Source: Hespellia stercorisuis DSM 15480
GTDB lineage: Bacteria > Bacillota > Clostridia > Lachnospirales > Lachnospiraceae
Assembly: GCF_900142165.1 (NCBI RefSeq)
Contig: NZ_FQZY01000038.1
Location: 1-42,977, forward strand
Reading direction: 5' to 3'
DNA: 42,977 nucleotides
The notes below the pieces were generated by a model, which saw only the letters and a list, made by a program, of their open reading frames with translations, was not told the DNA's origin and did not search any database. Of this stretch, positions 33,345-41,348 are shown piece after piece. Both the position numbers and the translations under genes were made by a program. Positions within the stretch are counted from its first letter, which is position 1. Every line of letters begins with the position of its first letter.

Positions 33345-34249
33345 AAAAATGTCTTGTAATCGGAGCTGCAATGCTGGATATCGTGATGCAGATTGACAGA
33401 CTTCCTAAGACCGGGGAGGATGTTTACGCAAAATCACAGGAGATGACGGTAGGCGGCTGCGCCTATAATGTGGCGGATATCCTGAAGCATTTTCAAGTGC
33501 CGTATACACTGTTTGCACCGATCGGGAGCGGTATGTACGCTGAGATGGTGGAACGAAAACTGGAGATGGCAGGCCACGTCAGCCCGATCCGGAGTGAGAA
33601 AAGTGACAACGGGTACTGCCTGTGCATGGTGGAGGCGGACGGAGAGCGGACATTCCTTACCCTTCCGGGAATCGAGTGTACATTTGAAGCAGAATGGTTC
33701 GAACTCATAGATACAAAAGAGTATGATTCGGTATATATTTGCGGATACGAGATCGAGGGAGCCGGCGGAGAGAAGATTATCCGGTTTTTGGAAATGCATC
33801 CGGAACTGAAGGTCTACTATGCACCTGGCCCGAGAATTAGCTATATAGAAAAAGAAAAACATGCGCGCATCTTTCAGCTTCATCCGGTCCTGCACCTCAA
33901 TGAGAAGGAGGCGCTGGACTACACCGGAGCAGTGGATGCAGCGCAGGCGGCAGAAAAACTGCAGGAAAGCACAAAGAATACAGTAATCATCACCCTTGGA
34001 GGGGAAGGAGCACTTCTGCGGGAGAAGGATGAAACAAGAATCATCGAGTCAGGAACGGCTGTTGTGGCTGACACTATCGGAGCGGGGGATTCCCATATTG
34101 GAGCGGTGATCGCAATGGAGCAGTCAGGGGCGCAAGCAGAGAGTGCAGTGCGCACCGCCAACCAGATATCGGCGCTGGTAGTGAGCGTTCAAGGTCCCTC
34201 AATAACAAAAGAAGTATTTGAAAAATGGAAAGCACAGGAGGAAAAGTAG
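33341..34249 (+). CDS. PfkB-family carbohydrate/nucleoside kinase
   Basis: A 302-aa ribokinase-like kinase. PfkB signature 1 appears as the GGCAYNVA region (about 33-40), and signature 2 as DTIGAGDSHIGA (about 245-256) with the catalytic Asp of GAGD; the residue after GAGDS is His where many family members have Phe. Substrate could be ribose, a nucleoside or a related sugar. The operon context (ADP-ribosylglycohydrolase before it, PnuC directly after, zero spacing) points to nucleoside or ribose salvage. Confidence 0.88.
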   Translation: MKKCLVIGAAMLDIVMQIDRLPKTGEDVYAKSQEMTVGGCAYNVADILKHFQVPYTLFAPIGSGMYAEMVERKLEMAGHVSPIRSEKSDNGYCLCMVEADGERTFLTLPGIECTFEAEWFELIDTKEYDSVYICGYEIEGAGGEKIIRFLEMHPELKVYYAPGPRISYIEKEKHARIFQLHPVLHLNEKEALDYTGAVDAAQAAEKLQESTKNTVIITLGGEGALLREKDETRIIESGTAVVADTIGAGDSHIGAVIAMEQSGAQAESAVRTANQISALVVSVQGPSITKEVFEKWKAQEEK

Positions 34250-34930
34250 ATGGAGAGAGTAAAGAAGTTTTTTGGTGATTGGACGATGTTTGAAAAGGCA
34301 TGGCTGACCATATCAAGTATTTTAATGATTGTGCTGTCTCTTATCTGGGGCGATAGTATCCTTGCGCTGCTCAGCGGTCTGGCGGGAACGATCAGTGTGG
34401 TACTGTGTGCAAAAGGGAAAATCGAGAATTATGCATTTGGTCTGTTTCAGGCGGTAACCTATGCGTTCCTCTGTTTTCAGTCCCACATTTACGGCGAAGT
34501 AATGTACAATATCCTGATGGTGCCTATGATCATTATCGGCTTCATCAGCTGGAGAAAAAATATGGCATCTGGAAATGAAGAGGTAAAGGCGAGAAATCTG
34601 ACCCCGAAGGGCTGGATCATCCTGATCATCGGCTCGATTGCGGCAGTGGCAGGCTACAGCATGGTATTAAAAATGCTGGGCGGCAGCTTCGCCATGATCG
34701 ATGCGACATCCACAACGCTGAGTGTGATAGCTACGCTCCTCATGCTGGCGAGATACTCCGAGCAGTGGGTGATGTGGGTCATTGTAAATGTGGCATCTGT
34801 AATCCTGTGGGGCATGGCGCTGATGAAAGGCGATTCCGGGGCGATTACACTGGTCGTAATGTGGTCCGCGTATCTGTTCAATTCGGTGTATGGCTACATT
34901 AACTGGAGGAAAATGGCAAAAGCAGATTAG
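34250..34930 (+). CDS. pnuC: PnuC-family nicotinamide riboside / nucleoside transporter
   Basis: A 226-aa membrane protein with about seven transmembrane segments. PnuC traits: an early WTMFEKAWL helix, GKIENYAFGLFQAVTYAF, GFISWRKNM, and EQWVMWVIVNVASVILWG in the C-terminal half. PnuC proteins let nicotinamide riboside, or in other branches thiamine or other vitamins or nucleosides, cross by facilitated diffusion; trapping by a cytoplasmic kinase drives uptake. That fits the kinase immediately upstream. It starts on the base after the kinase stop. Confidence 0.88.
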   Translation: MERVKKFFGDWTMFEKAWLTISSILMIVLSLIWGDSILALLSGLAGTISVVLCAKGKIENYAFGLFQAVTYAFLCFQSHIYGEVMYNILMVPMIIIGFISWRKNMASGNEEVKARNLTPKGWIILIIGSIAAVAGYSMVLKMLGGSFAMIDATSTTLSVIATLLMLARYSEQWVMWVIVNVASVILWGMALMKGDSGAITLVVMWSAYLFNSVYGYINWRKMAKAD

Positions 34931-34933
34931 CCT

Positions 34934-34977
34934 CTTATACGAAATATTTCGAATGTCACTTATACTAAATATTTCGA
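34934..34977. promoter_or_regulatory. Pair of direct repeats upstream of the pyrC promoter
   Basis: CTTATACNAAATATTTCGA occurs at 34934-34952 and 34959-34977, 25 bp apart, with one difference. The second copy ends 1 nt before the -35 of the candidate pyrC promoter. This suggests a regulator binding twice on the same face of the DNA. The protein is unknown. Confidence 0.5.
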
Positions 34978-34978
34978 G

Positions 34979-35007
34979 TTGTTGTGAGGAAAGATTCATA
35001 GTATACT
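34979..35007 (+). promoter_or_regulatory. Putative pyrC promoter
   Basis: TTGTTG (34979-34984), 17 nt, TATACT (35002-35007), 63 nt before the pyrC start. No PyrR-type attenuator hairpin was recognised. Confidence 0.5.
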
Positions 35008-35070
35008 TATGGATATCAGATTTGCACGGCAAAGTGTAAAGCATGATTTGCAAAAACGAAAGGAGTTCAT

Positions 35071-36336
35071 ATGATACTTATCAAAAACGGATACGTAATC
35101 GACCCGAAATCGGGGCTGGAAAAGACAACCGATATAGAGATAGAAGAGGGCAGAATTGTCTCCATCGGAGACCGGAAACCGGGGGATGCTTACGAGCGGG
35201 TGATCGATGCAAAGGGGCTGATCGTGGCGCCGGGGCTGGTGGATGTTCATGTACATTTCCGGGATCCGGGATTTACGTACAAGGAAGACATCGCGACTGG
35301 TGCGGCAGCGGCAGCGGCGGGCGGATTCACCACTGTAGTCTGCATGGCGAATACAAAGCCGGTCATCGACAACCTGGATACACTGACTTATGTGCTCGAC
35401 AAGGGGCGGGCGACACCGATCCACGTGTTGTCGGCGGCAGCTGTTTCCAAGGGATTCAAGGGACAGGAACTTACGAATTTTGAGGCACTGACGGAGGCCG
35501 GGGCGGCAGGCCTCACAGATGACGGGATTCCTTTGCGGGATCCATTGGTGGTGCGGGAGGCCATGCGGCGTGCGAAGGAACTGGACATTCCGATCAGTCT
35601 CCATGAGGAGGATCCGGCCTTTATCGCATCCAGCGGAATCAATCAGGGAGCCGTGTCGGAAAAACTGCACTTTGGCGGGGCACCTGCGGTATCGGAGCAG
35701 GTGATGATTGCGAGAGACTGCATGCTGGCGCTGGATACCGGCGCGCGCGTCAACATCCAGCATATCAGTTCCGGCCCGTCCGTAGAACTGGTGCGGACAG
35801 CACAAAAACTGGGGGCGGATGTCTGGGCAGAGTCCACGCCACAGCATTTTTCACTGACCGAAGAAATCGTGCTGGAAAAGGGCGCTCTGGCGAAGGTGAA
35901 CCCGCCCATACGGACAGAGGCGGACAGACTGGATATCATCGAGGGCTTAAAGGATGACACCATTCAGATTATTGCCACGGATCATGCGCCTCATTCTGAG
36001 GAGGAGAAGGCGCGCGGTCTGGAGAAAGCACCAAGCGGAATGATCGGGCTGGAGACTTCTCTGGCACTGGGAATCACCAATCTGGTACATGCGGGGCATC
36101 TGAGCATGATGCACCTGTTGGAGAAGATGACAGCAAAGCCGGCAGAACTTTACCACATGAATGCGGGTGCACTGAAAGTGGGAAAACCGGCAGACATCGT
36201 GATTTTTGATGAGCATGAGGAGTGGACGGTCACCGACTTTAAGTCGAAGGCATGCAATTCACCTTTTACCGGAATGAAGTTGTCCGGCAGGGTGAAGTAT
36301 ACGATTTGTGATGGTGAAGTGGTGTATGAGGATTAG
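35071..36336 (+). CDS. pyrC: Dihydroorotase
   Basis: A 421-aa type I dihydroorotase (amidohydrolase superfamily), third enzyme of pyrimidine synthesis, interconverting carbamoyl-aspartate and dihydroorotate. The metal motif HVHFRDPG is at about 60-67 (H60, H62), the catalytic Asp is in ATDHAPHS (about 306), and MANTKP is the substrate-binding segment. Length is normal. AAAGGAG precedes the ATG at 6 nt. It stands apart from other pyr genes here and may have its own regulation through the direct repeats upstream. It is convergent with the amidohydrolase that follows. Confidence 0.93.
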   Translation: MILIKNGYVIDPKSGLEKTTDIEIEEGRIVSIGDRKPGDAYERVIDAKGLIVAPGLVDVHVHFRDPGFTYKEDIATGAAAAAAGGFTTVVCMANTKPVIDNLDTLTYVLDKGRATPIHVLSAAAVSKGFKGQELTNFEALTEAGAAGLTDDGIPLRDPLVVREAMRRAKELDIPISLHEEDPAFIASSGINQGAVSEKLHFGGAPAVSEQVMIARDCMLALDTGARVNIQHISSGPSVELVRTAQKLGADVWAESTPQHFSLTEEIVLEKGALAKVNPPIRTEADRLDIIEGLKDDTIQIIATDHAPHSEEEKARGLEKAPSGMIGLETSLALGITNLVHAGHLSMMHLLEKMTAKPAELYHMNAGALKVGKPADIVIFDEHEEWTVTDFKSKACNSPFTGMKLSGRVKYTICDGEVVYED

Positions 36337-36362
36337 GTTTTAAATTTAGCAAGGAAAGAATA

Positions 36363-37721
36363 CTATTTTTCCAGATAGTGCGAAACTACCTGATTTGCCT
36401 TGGAGATGATAGAATCCTCATCGAGCGTGCACAGACGACCGTCTTTTACGACCACCTTACCGTTTATGACGGAGTAATCGACATTACCCTTAAACCCGAC
36501 GGTTCCGAGTAATGATTTGGGATCGAATTGTGTGCCAATCAAAGAGATCCGATTCATGTCAATCATGAAAAAGTCAGCACCCATCCCAACAGCGAGACAT
36601 CCAATGTCATCGCGGCCGAGTATTCGAGCACTTCCCCGGGTTGCAAGTTTTAGAATGTCGTATCCGGTAGGGGCGTCTGAACTTGAATTTAGACGATGAA
36701 GCAGATAGGCAACACGGATTTCCTCCAGAAGGTTGGAGCCATCATTGCTTGCAGAGCCGTCAACAGCCAGTCCCACAGGGACATCAAGCCGCAGCATTTC
36801 CGGAATCTTCGCAATACCGGAAGAAAGCTTCATGTTGGAAATCGGACAGTGGGCAACCCCGGTTCCTGTTTTTGCCAGAAGTGCCAGCTCGTCCTCGTTG
36901 AAATGGATACCATGGGCATACCAGACATCAGAGCCAAGCCAGCCGAGACTCTCCATGTATTCTAACGGACGCTGATGATAGTGTGTCAGTGTGTAAATTT
37001 CTTCATCGCGGGTCTCTGCAAGATGTGTGTGAAGGCGAACCCCAAGTGTTCGCGCCAACAGAGCAGACTCTCTCAAAAGATCGCCTGTGACACTGAATGG
37101 CGAACAAGGTGCCAGAGCCACCTGATGCATGGAATAACGGCTGGGGTCATGGTGTGCTTTTACCACACGCTCTGAATCTGCAAGAATCTCATCTACAGTC
37201 TGTACCACGGAATCTGGTGGAAGACCGCCGTCCTTGACACTTAAATCCATGCTGCCCCTTGTTGCATGCAAACGAATCCCAAGCGCATCAGCAGCTTGAA
37301 ATTGTGTATCAATTAAATTAGAACCTGTTTTTTGTGGAAACACATAATGATGGTCCAGACAAGTTGTACAACCTGATTTTAACAACTCGCCCATTCCGGT
37401 AAGTGAACTATAATAGATTACCTCATCATCAAGATTTTTCCAAATTTCATATAAAGTTTTCAGCCATGGAAATAATTCCATATTTTGTACCTGTGGTAAA
37501 TTCCGACTGAATGTCTGGTATAGATGATGATGGGTGTTTATCAAACCCGGATATACAATCATCCGGGATGCATCAATCGTATCATCTGCTTCCATAGTAT
37601 CCTCACCAATGTAGGTGATGACTCCATCTTGCACGAAGATGTTGACATTTTCCAGCAATCGGTCATTGTCGTCACATGTAACAAGATATTTTACGTTTTT
37701 TACTAATAGGGTTTCTTTCAT
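36363..37721 (-). CDS. 8-oxoguanine deaminase-like amidohydrolase
   Basis: A 452-aa cytosine-deaminase/TRZ-ATZ type amidohydrolase. N-terminal metal motif INTHHHLYQT (H64, H66), HLAET with a further metal His and catalytic Glu (about residue 240), and DGSASNDGSNLLEE with the catalytic Asp (about 325-338). NTHHHLYQT and DGSASNDGSN resemble 8-oxoguanine deaminases and hydroxyatrazine-type hydrolases rather than guanine deaminase or SAH deaminase. It would turn 8-oxoguanine into urate and ammonia in the cytoplasm. GGAGGT precedes the ATG. A consensus promoter (37913-37941) and about 185 nt of leader with a structured domain suggest RNA-based control. Confidence 0.75.
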   Translation of the reverse strand: MKETLLVKNVKYLVTCDDNDRLLENVNIFVQDGVITYIGEDTMEADDTIDASRMIVYPGLINTHHHLYQTFSRNLPQVQNMELFPWLKTLYEIWKNLDDEVIYYSSLTGMGELLKSGCTTCLDHHYVFPQKTGSNLIDTQFQAADALGIRLHATRGSMDLSVKDGGLPPDSVVQTVDEILADSERVVKAHHDPSRYSMHQVALAPCSPFSVTGDLLRESALLARTLGVRLHTHLAETRDEEIYTLTHYHQRPLEYMESLGWLGSDVWYAHGIHFNEDELALLAKTGTGVAHCPISNMKLSSGIAKIPEMLRLDVPVGLAVDGSASNDGSNLLEEIRVAYLLHRLNSSSDAPTGYDILKLATRGSARILGRDDIGCLAVGMGADFFMIDMNRISLIGTQFDPKSLLGTVGFKGNVDYSVINGKVVVKDGRLCTLDEDSIISKANQVVSHYLEK

Positions 37722-37786
37722 GATTAACCTCCTAAATGTAAGTTCATAAACATCTTTGTTTCATATAACTATAAGACTGGTATACT

Positions 37787-37856
37787 GCTGGCGGTGCGGA
37801 CGTTCACGAAGCGTCCAATTTTCAGGAGTGTACCTGAAATATCGTGTGAGTCCAGC
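37787..37856 (-). promoter_or_regulatory. Structured leader (three-way junction) of the deaminase gene
   Basis: Read on the minus strand, P1 is GCTGG/CCAGC (complements of 37852-37856 and 37787-37791). Inside are two hairpins: TTTCAGG/CCTGAAA (37833-37839 and 37820-37826) and GGACG/CGTCC (37812-37816 and 37798-37802). The two loops hold CAC and GTG that could pair. Size and position between promoter and gene suit a riboswitch. The conserved purine-aptamer joining and loop sequences are not present, so the class is unidentified. Confidence 0.5.
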
Positions 37857-37912
37857 TATGTTTTAAACAGTGATATAGATATGATTTTTTCAAAGAGCAA
37901 TGTTTCTGTTAC

Positions 37913-37941
37913 AGTATAGCAAACAAAAAGCAGTTGGTCAA
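37913..37941 (-). promoter_or_regulatory. Promoter of the deaminase gene
   Basis: On the minus strand TTGACC (complement 37936-37941), 17 nt, TATACT (complement 37913-37918). The -35 lies in an inverted TTG..CAATTG..CAA context that could bind a repressor. Confidence 0.75.
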
Positions 37942-38030
37942 TTGGTGCAAATTATCATTTACTTGGATGAAAAATTGTAAAAAGTGTACAAGCATGAACA
38001 AAATAAAAACCACATTTATCTGTTTTATAG

Positions 38031-38058
38031 TTGTAATCCAAAGAAAATCTGCTATAAT
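38031..38058 (+). promoter_or_regulatory. Promoter of the thi operon
   Basis: TTGTAA (38031-38036), 16 nt, TATAAT (38053-38058), placing the start of transcription just before the TPP aptamer. Confidence 0.7.
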
Positions 38059-38076
38059 GACATATAGAAATAAAAA

Positions 38077-38160
38077 CAGGGAGCTCACAGAAGTGGGCTG
38101 AGAGTAAGCTGATACTGCTTAGACCGTGAACCTGATTTAGGTAATGCTAACGTAGGGAGA
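38077..38160 (+). promoter_or_regulatory. TPP riboswitch (THI element)
   Basis: Conserved aptamer segments are present: GGGAGCTC at the 5' side, GGGCTGAGA, then ACCGTGAACCTGATTTAGGT, TAATGCTAACGTAGGGAGA. These are the THI-box hallmarks. It precedes the thiamine genes and is followed directly by a terminator hairpin whose loop (TCCCTAT) can pair with the aptamer end (GTAGGGA), as expected for transcription attenuation by thiamine pyrophosphate. Confidence 0.95.
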
Positions 38161-38175
38161 TAATTGACATTTATG

Positions 38176-38205
38176 CGATGAGTCCCTATCAGGCTCATCG
38201 TTTTT
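38176..38205 (+). terminator. Riboswitch-controlled terminator
   Basis: CGATGAG (38176-38182) pairs with CTCATCG (38194-38200), followed by TTTTTATTTT. The loop contains TCCCTAT, complementary to the 3' strand of the TPP aptamer, giving mutually exclusive structures. Confidence 0.8.
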
Positions 38206-38266
38206 ATTTTTACCGCCTTTTTATTAGAGAAGGCTTAAACTGCATAAGAGAAACGTAGAGTGAATC

Positions 38267-38323
38267 AGAGGTTCATGAAGGGGTACACCACCGCGGGTGT
38301 AGTTCTTTGTGAACCTCTTTTTT
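38267..38323 (+). terminator. Second terminator-like hairpin in the thi leader
   Basis: AGAGGTTCA (38267-38275) pairs with TGAACCTCT (38310-38318), extended inward by further pairs, with an apical TACACC/GGTGTA stem around ACCGCG, then a T-run. The stem loop contains ACCGCGGG, reminiscent of the T-box core, but no full T-box or specifier stem is seen. It lies 76 nt before thiS. Confidence 0.7.
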
Positions 38324-38398
38324 AGTGGACACGCCAGTGCACTGGAAGAAACAGGGCGGAGCACAGGCTCTCACTGCGTATTCAGGAAGGAGAAGTGA

Positions 38399-38599
38399 AT
38401 GACGATCGAAATAAACGGAAAACAGGAAAATATTTCAGAAAACATGTCTCTGGCAATGCTTGTAGAAGCGAAGGGATATGAGCTGAAAAAAATTGCGGTG
38501 GAATTGAACGGAGAAATTATTCCAAAATCAAAGTATGAGAGTTGTTTTTTAAGCGAATATGACACGCTGGAAGTCGTGACATTTGTGGGAGGAGGGTGA
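38399..38599 (+). CDS. thiS: Sulfur carrier protein ThiS
   Basis: A 66-aa beta-grasp protein ending in Gly-Gly-Gly (VVTFVGGG), the C-terminus that is adenylated and thiocarboxylated to carry sulfur to thiazole. AGGAAGGAG precedes the ATG. First gene of the riboswitch-controlled operon and overlapping thiF by the ATGA junction. Confidence 0.92.
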   Translation: MTIEINGKQENISENMSLAMLVEAKGYELKKIAVELNGEIIPKSKYESCFLSEYDTLEVVTFVGGG

Positions 38600-39243
38600 T
38601 GCAGATGATTCCGACAAGGGACGAGGTATATGAGACGCTCTGTGTGCGCCACACAAGAGCAGTGCAGGAGAAACTGGCGGCAGGGCGCGTAGCAGTCGCG
38701 GGACTTGGAGGGCTCGGTTCCACCGTGGCAGTCGCACTGGCGAGAGCAGGAGTGGGACAGCTCCATCTGATTGATTTTGACAGAGTCGACCTGAGCAATC
38801 TGAACCGCCAACAGTACAGAATGAAAGACATAGGCAGATATAAGACGGAGGCGCTGCGTGAAATTATCGGAGAGATCAATCCGTATCTGAAGATTGAGAC
38901 AGACACCGTGAAGATCACAGCGGAGAATGCGAAAGCACTGTTTACGGAGGAGGATATCATATGCGAGGCTTTTGATCAGGCGGTGGAGAAGGCCATGCTG
39001 ACGGATGTGTTTTTCGAGGAACTGTCCCGGGAGAAAATGCTGGTGGCAGCGTCCGGAATGGCCGGGTTTAACAGCAGCAATCTGATTCGGACGAGAAAGG
39101 TTAATTCCCGGTTCTATCTGTGCGGCGATGAGACCAACGGACTGGAGAGCGGGGGCAGCCTGATGGCACCGCGGGTCGGTGTGTGTGCAGCCCATGAGGC
39201 GAATATGATTCTGCGCATATTGGTGGGAGAAGCGGAGGCCTGA
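38599..39243 (+). CDS. thiF: ThiS adenylyltransferase ThiF
   Basis: A 214-aa E1-like enzyme activating the ThiS C-terminus with ATP. The nucleotide-binding GLGGLGS (about 35-41) and IDFDRVDLSNLNRQQY (about 58-73) are typical. No CxxC zinc pairs are seen, as in the short clostridial form. Start at 38599 (overlapping the thiS stop) or 38605; GGGAGGAGGG serves either. Confidence 0.9.
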   Translation: MQMIPTRDEVYETLCVRHTRAVQEKLAAGRVAVAGLGGLGSTVAVALARAGVGQLHLIDFDRVDLSNLNRQQYRMKDIGRYKTEALREIIGEINPYLKIETDTVKITAENAKALFTEEDIICEAFDQAVEKAMLTDVFFEELSREKMLVAASGMAGFNSSNLIRTRKVNSRFYLCGDETNGLESGGSLMAPRVGVCAAHEANMILRILVGEAEA

Positions 39244-39315
39244 AACAAGAATCATATGAAAGTGCAAAATAACAATGAAGAGAGAAAATAGCAGACAATA
39301 GAAAAGGGGAAAACA

Positions 39316-40122
39316 ATGGAGACAACAGCAAAAGCAGCACAGACAAATGACAAGTTAATCTTAGGAGGCCATGAATTTGATTCCAGATTCATCCTGGGTT
39401 CGGGAAAGTATTCCCTGGAACTGATCGAGGCGGCGGTGGAGCATGCCGGGGCACAGATCATCACTTTGGCGCTCAGAAGGGCGAACGAGGGCGGAAGTGC
39501 CAACATTCTGGACTACATTCCGAAAAATGTGACGCTGCTTCCCAACACTTCCGGTGCGAGAACAGCGGAAGAGGCGGTGCGGATCGCCAGATTATCCAGA
39601 GAAGTGGGATACGGTGATTTTGTGAAAATAGAAGTGATCCGTGATACCAAATACCTTCTTCCGGATAACTACGAGACCATCAAAGCCACAGAGATCCTGG
39701 CGAAAGAGGGATTTGTGGTCATGCCTTACATGTACCCGGACCTGAATGTGGCGAGAGACCTGGTGCAGGCAGGTGCGGCGTGCGTCATGCCGCTGGGCGC
39801 GCCGATCGGTTCTAATAAGGGAATCTGCACCAAAGACTTTATCCAGATTCTGATCGATGAAGTAGATGTGCCGGTCATCGTGGACGCAGGAATCGGTTCC
39901 CCGTCTCAGGCCTGCCAGGCGATGGAGATGGGAGCAGCAGCCGTGATGGCCAATACGGCGATTGCCACAGCGGGAAATATTCCGGTGATGGCGGAGGCGT
40001 TCAAGAAGGCAATAGAAGCCGGAAGGGCGGCATATCTGTCAGGCCTTGGACGTGTGATCAACAAGGGCGGCTCGGCATCCTCACCATTGACCGGATTTTT
40101 GAAAGAACAGGGAGAGCAGTAA
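39316..40122 (+). CDS. thiG: Thiazole synthase ThiG
   Basis: A 268-aa TIM-barrel enzyme that builds the thiazole ring from DXP, ThiS thiocarboxylate and dehydroglycine. Landmarks: [15 protein letters not shown] near the N-terminus, [36 protein letters not shown] (the Schiff-base Lys region), [12 protein letters not shown] and [35 protein letters not shown] precedes the ATG. It is 1 nt from thiH. Confidence 0.95.
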   Translation: METTAKAAQTNDKLILGGHEFDSRFILGSGKYSLELIEAAVEHAGAQIITLALRRANEGGSANILDYIPKNVTLLPNTSGARTAEEAVRIARLSREVGYGDFVKIEVIRDTKYLLPDNYETIKATEILAKEGFVVMPYMYPDLNVARDLVQAGAACVMPLGAPIGSNKGICTKDFIQILIDEVDVPVIVDAGIGSPSQACQAMEMGAAAVMANTAIATAGNIPVMAEAFKKAIEAGRAAYLSGLGRVINKGGSASSPLTGFLKEQGEQ

Positions 40123-40123
40123 G

Positions 40124-41335
40124 ATGGGAAATAAAGTAAACGAAAGCATTTTGACAGAAGAAATCAAAGAATTACAGAAGAAAAACAGAATTGACCACAT
40201 GACGTATCTTCCGGGAATGGAGGTGCTGGACTCCGATATTCAGGAAAAGGTGATCGACCGGATGAATGCCTACGACGAATCCAGCTACACAGCGGCGGAT
40301 GTGCGCAGGGCACTGGAATCAGAGGTGTGCAGCCCGGAGAATTTTGAGGCACTGCTATCCCCGGCGGCACTCCCGTTTCTGGAGGAGATGGCGCAGAGAG
40401 CACAGCTTGAGACAAGGAAACATTTCGGAAATTCCACCTTCATGTTCACGCCGCTCTACATTGCCAATTATTGTGAGAACTACTGTATTTACTGTGGATT
40501 TAACTGCCACAACAAGATTCACCGCGCGAAGCTGAACCCGGAGCAGATCGAGAAGGAGATGCAGGTGATCGCAGAATCGGGACTGCAGGAGATACTGCTT
40601 CTGACCGGGGAGAGCCGGAAGATGTCAGATGTGGAGTATATCGGAGAAGCGTGCAAGATTGCACGAAAGTATTTTAAAGTGATCGGTCTGGAGGTATACC
40701 CTATGAACTCGGATGAATATGCATATCTTCATCAGTGCGGCGCGGATTACGTGACGGTATTTCAGGAGACGTATAATTCCGATAAATATGAGACACTGCA
40801 TCTGTCCGGGCATAAGCGTATCTTTCCTTACCGGTTCAACGCACAGGAGCGGGCCATCAAAGGGGGCATGCGCGGCGTGGGATTCGCGGCACTCCTGGGA
40901 CTGGATGATTTCCGAAAGGATGCGGTGGCGACAGGCTATCATGCTTACCTTCTCCAGCGGAAATATCCCCATGCAGAGATCGCATTTTCCTGTCCGAGAC
41001 TGCGCCCGATTTTGAACAACGACAAAATCAATCCGATGGATGTACACGAAAAGCAACTCTTGCAGGTGGTGTCCGCATACCGCATTTTCATGCCCTTTGC
41101 GAGCATTACAATCTCCACCAGAGAGTGCGAGCGGGTGCGGAATCATCTGATCCAAATCGCGGCGACGAAGATCTCAGCGGGAGTATCGGTCGGAATCGGC
41201 GAACATCTGGAGGATGAGGACGCCAGGGGAGACGAGCAGTTCGAGATCTCGGACGGTCGAAGTGTGAAGGAAGTCTATGCGGCAATTCAGGCACAAGGAC
41301 TGCAGCCGGTCATGAGCGATTATATCTATGTGTAG
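40124..41335 (+). CDS. thiH: 2-iminoacetate synthase ThiH (radical SAM)
   Basis: A 403-aa radical SAM tyrosine lyase that makes dehydroglycine for ThiG in anaerobes. The CxxxCxxC cluster motif is CENYCIYC (about 118-125) within IANYCENYCIYCGFNC. Length is normal. The stop overlaps an upstream alternative start of the next gene. Using ThiH rather than the oxygen-dependent glycine oxidase fits an anaerobic host. Confidence 0.95.
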   Translation: MGNKVNESILTEEIKELQKKNRIDHMTYLPGMEVLDSDIQEKVIDRMNAYDESSYTAADVRRALESEVCSPENFEALLSPAALPFLEEMAQRAQLETRKHFGNSTFMFTPLYIANYCENYCIYCGFNCHNKIHRAKLNPEQIEKEMQVIAESGLQEILLLTGESRKMSDVEYIGEACKIARKYFKVIGLEVYPMNSDEYAYLHQCGADYVTVFQETYNSDKYETLHLSGHKRIFPYRFNAQERAIKGGMRGVGFAALLGLDDFRKDAVATGYHAYLLQRKYPHAEIAFSCPRLRPILNNDKINPMDVHEKQLLQVVSAYRIFMPFASITISTRECERVRNHLIQIAATKISAGVSVGIGEHLEDEDARGDEQFEISDGRSVKEVYAAIQAQGLQPVMSDYIYV

Positions 41336-41348
41336 GGAGACAAACCGG

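Noticed and set aside
37787-37856. Guanine-type purine riboswitch
   Set aside because: Three stems are present, but the conserved joining segments and loop sequences of the purine aptamer are missing and the P2-P3 joint is too short.
38206-38325. T-box riboswitch before thiS
   Set aside because: ACCGCGGG is present but the complete T-box core and a stem I with specifier loop are not; a tRNA-sensing role would be odd for thiamine genes.
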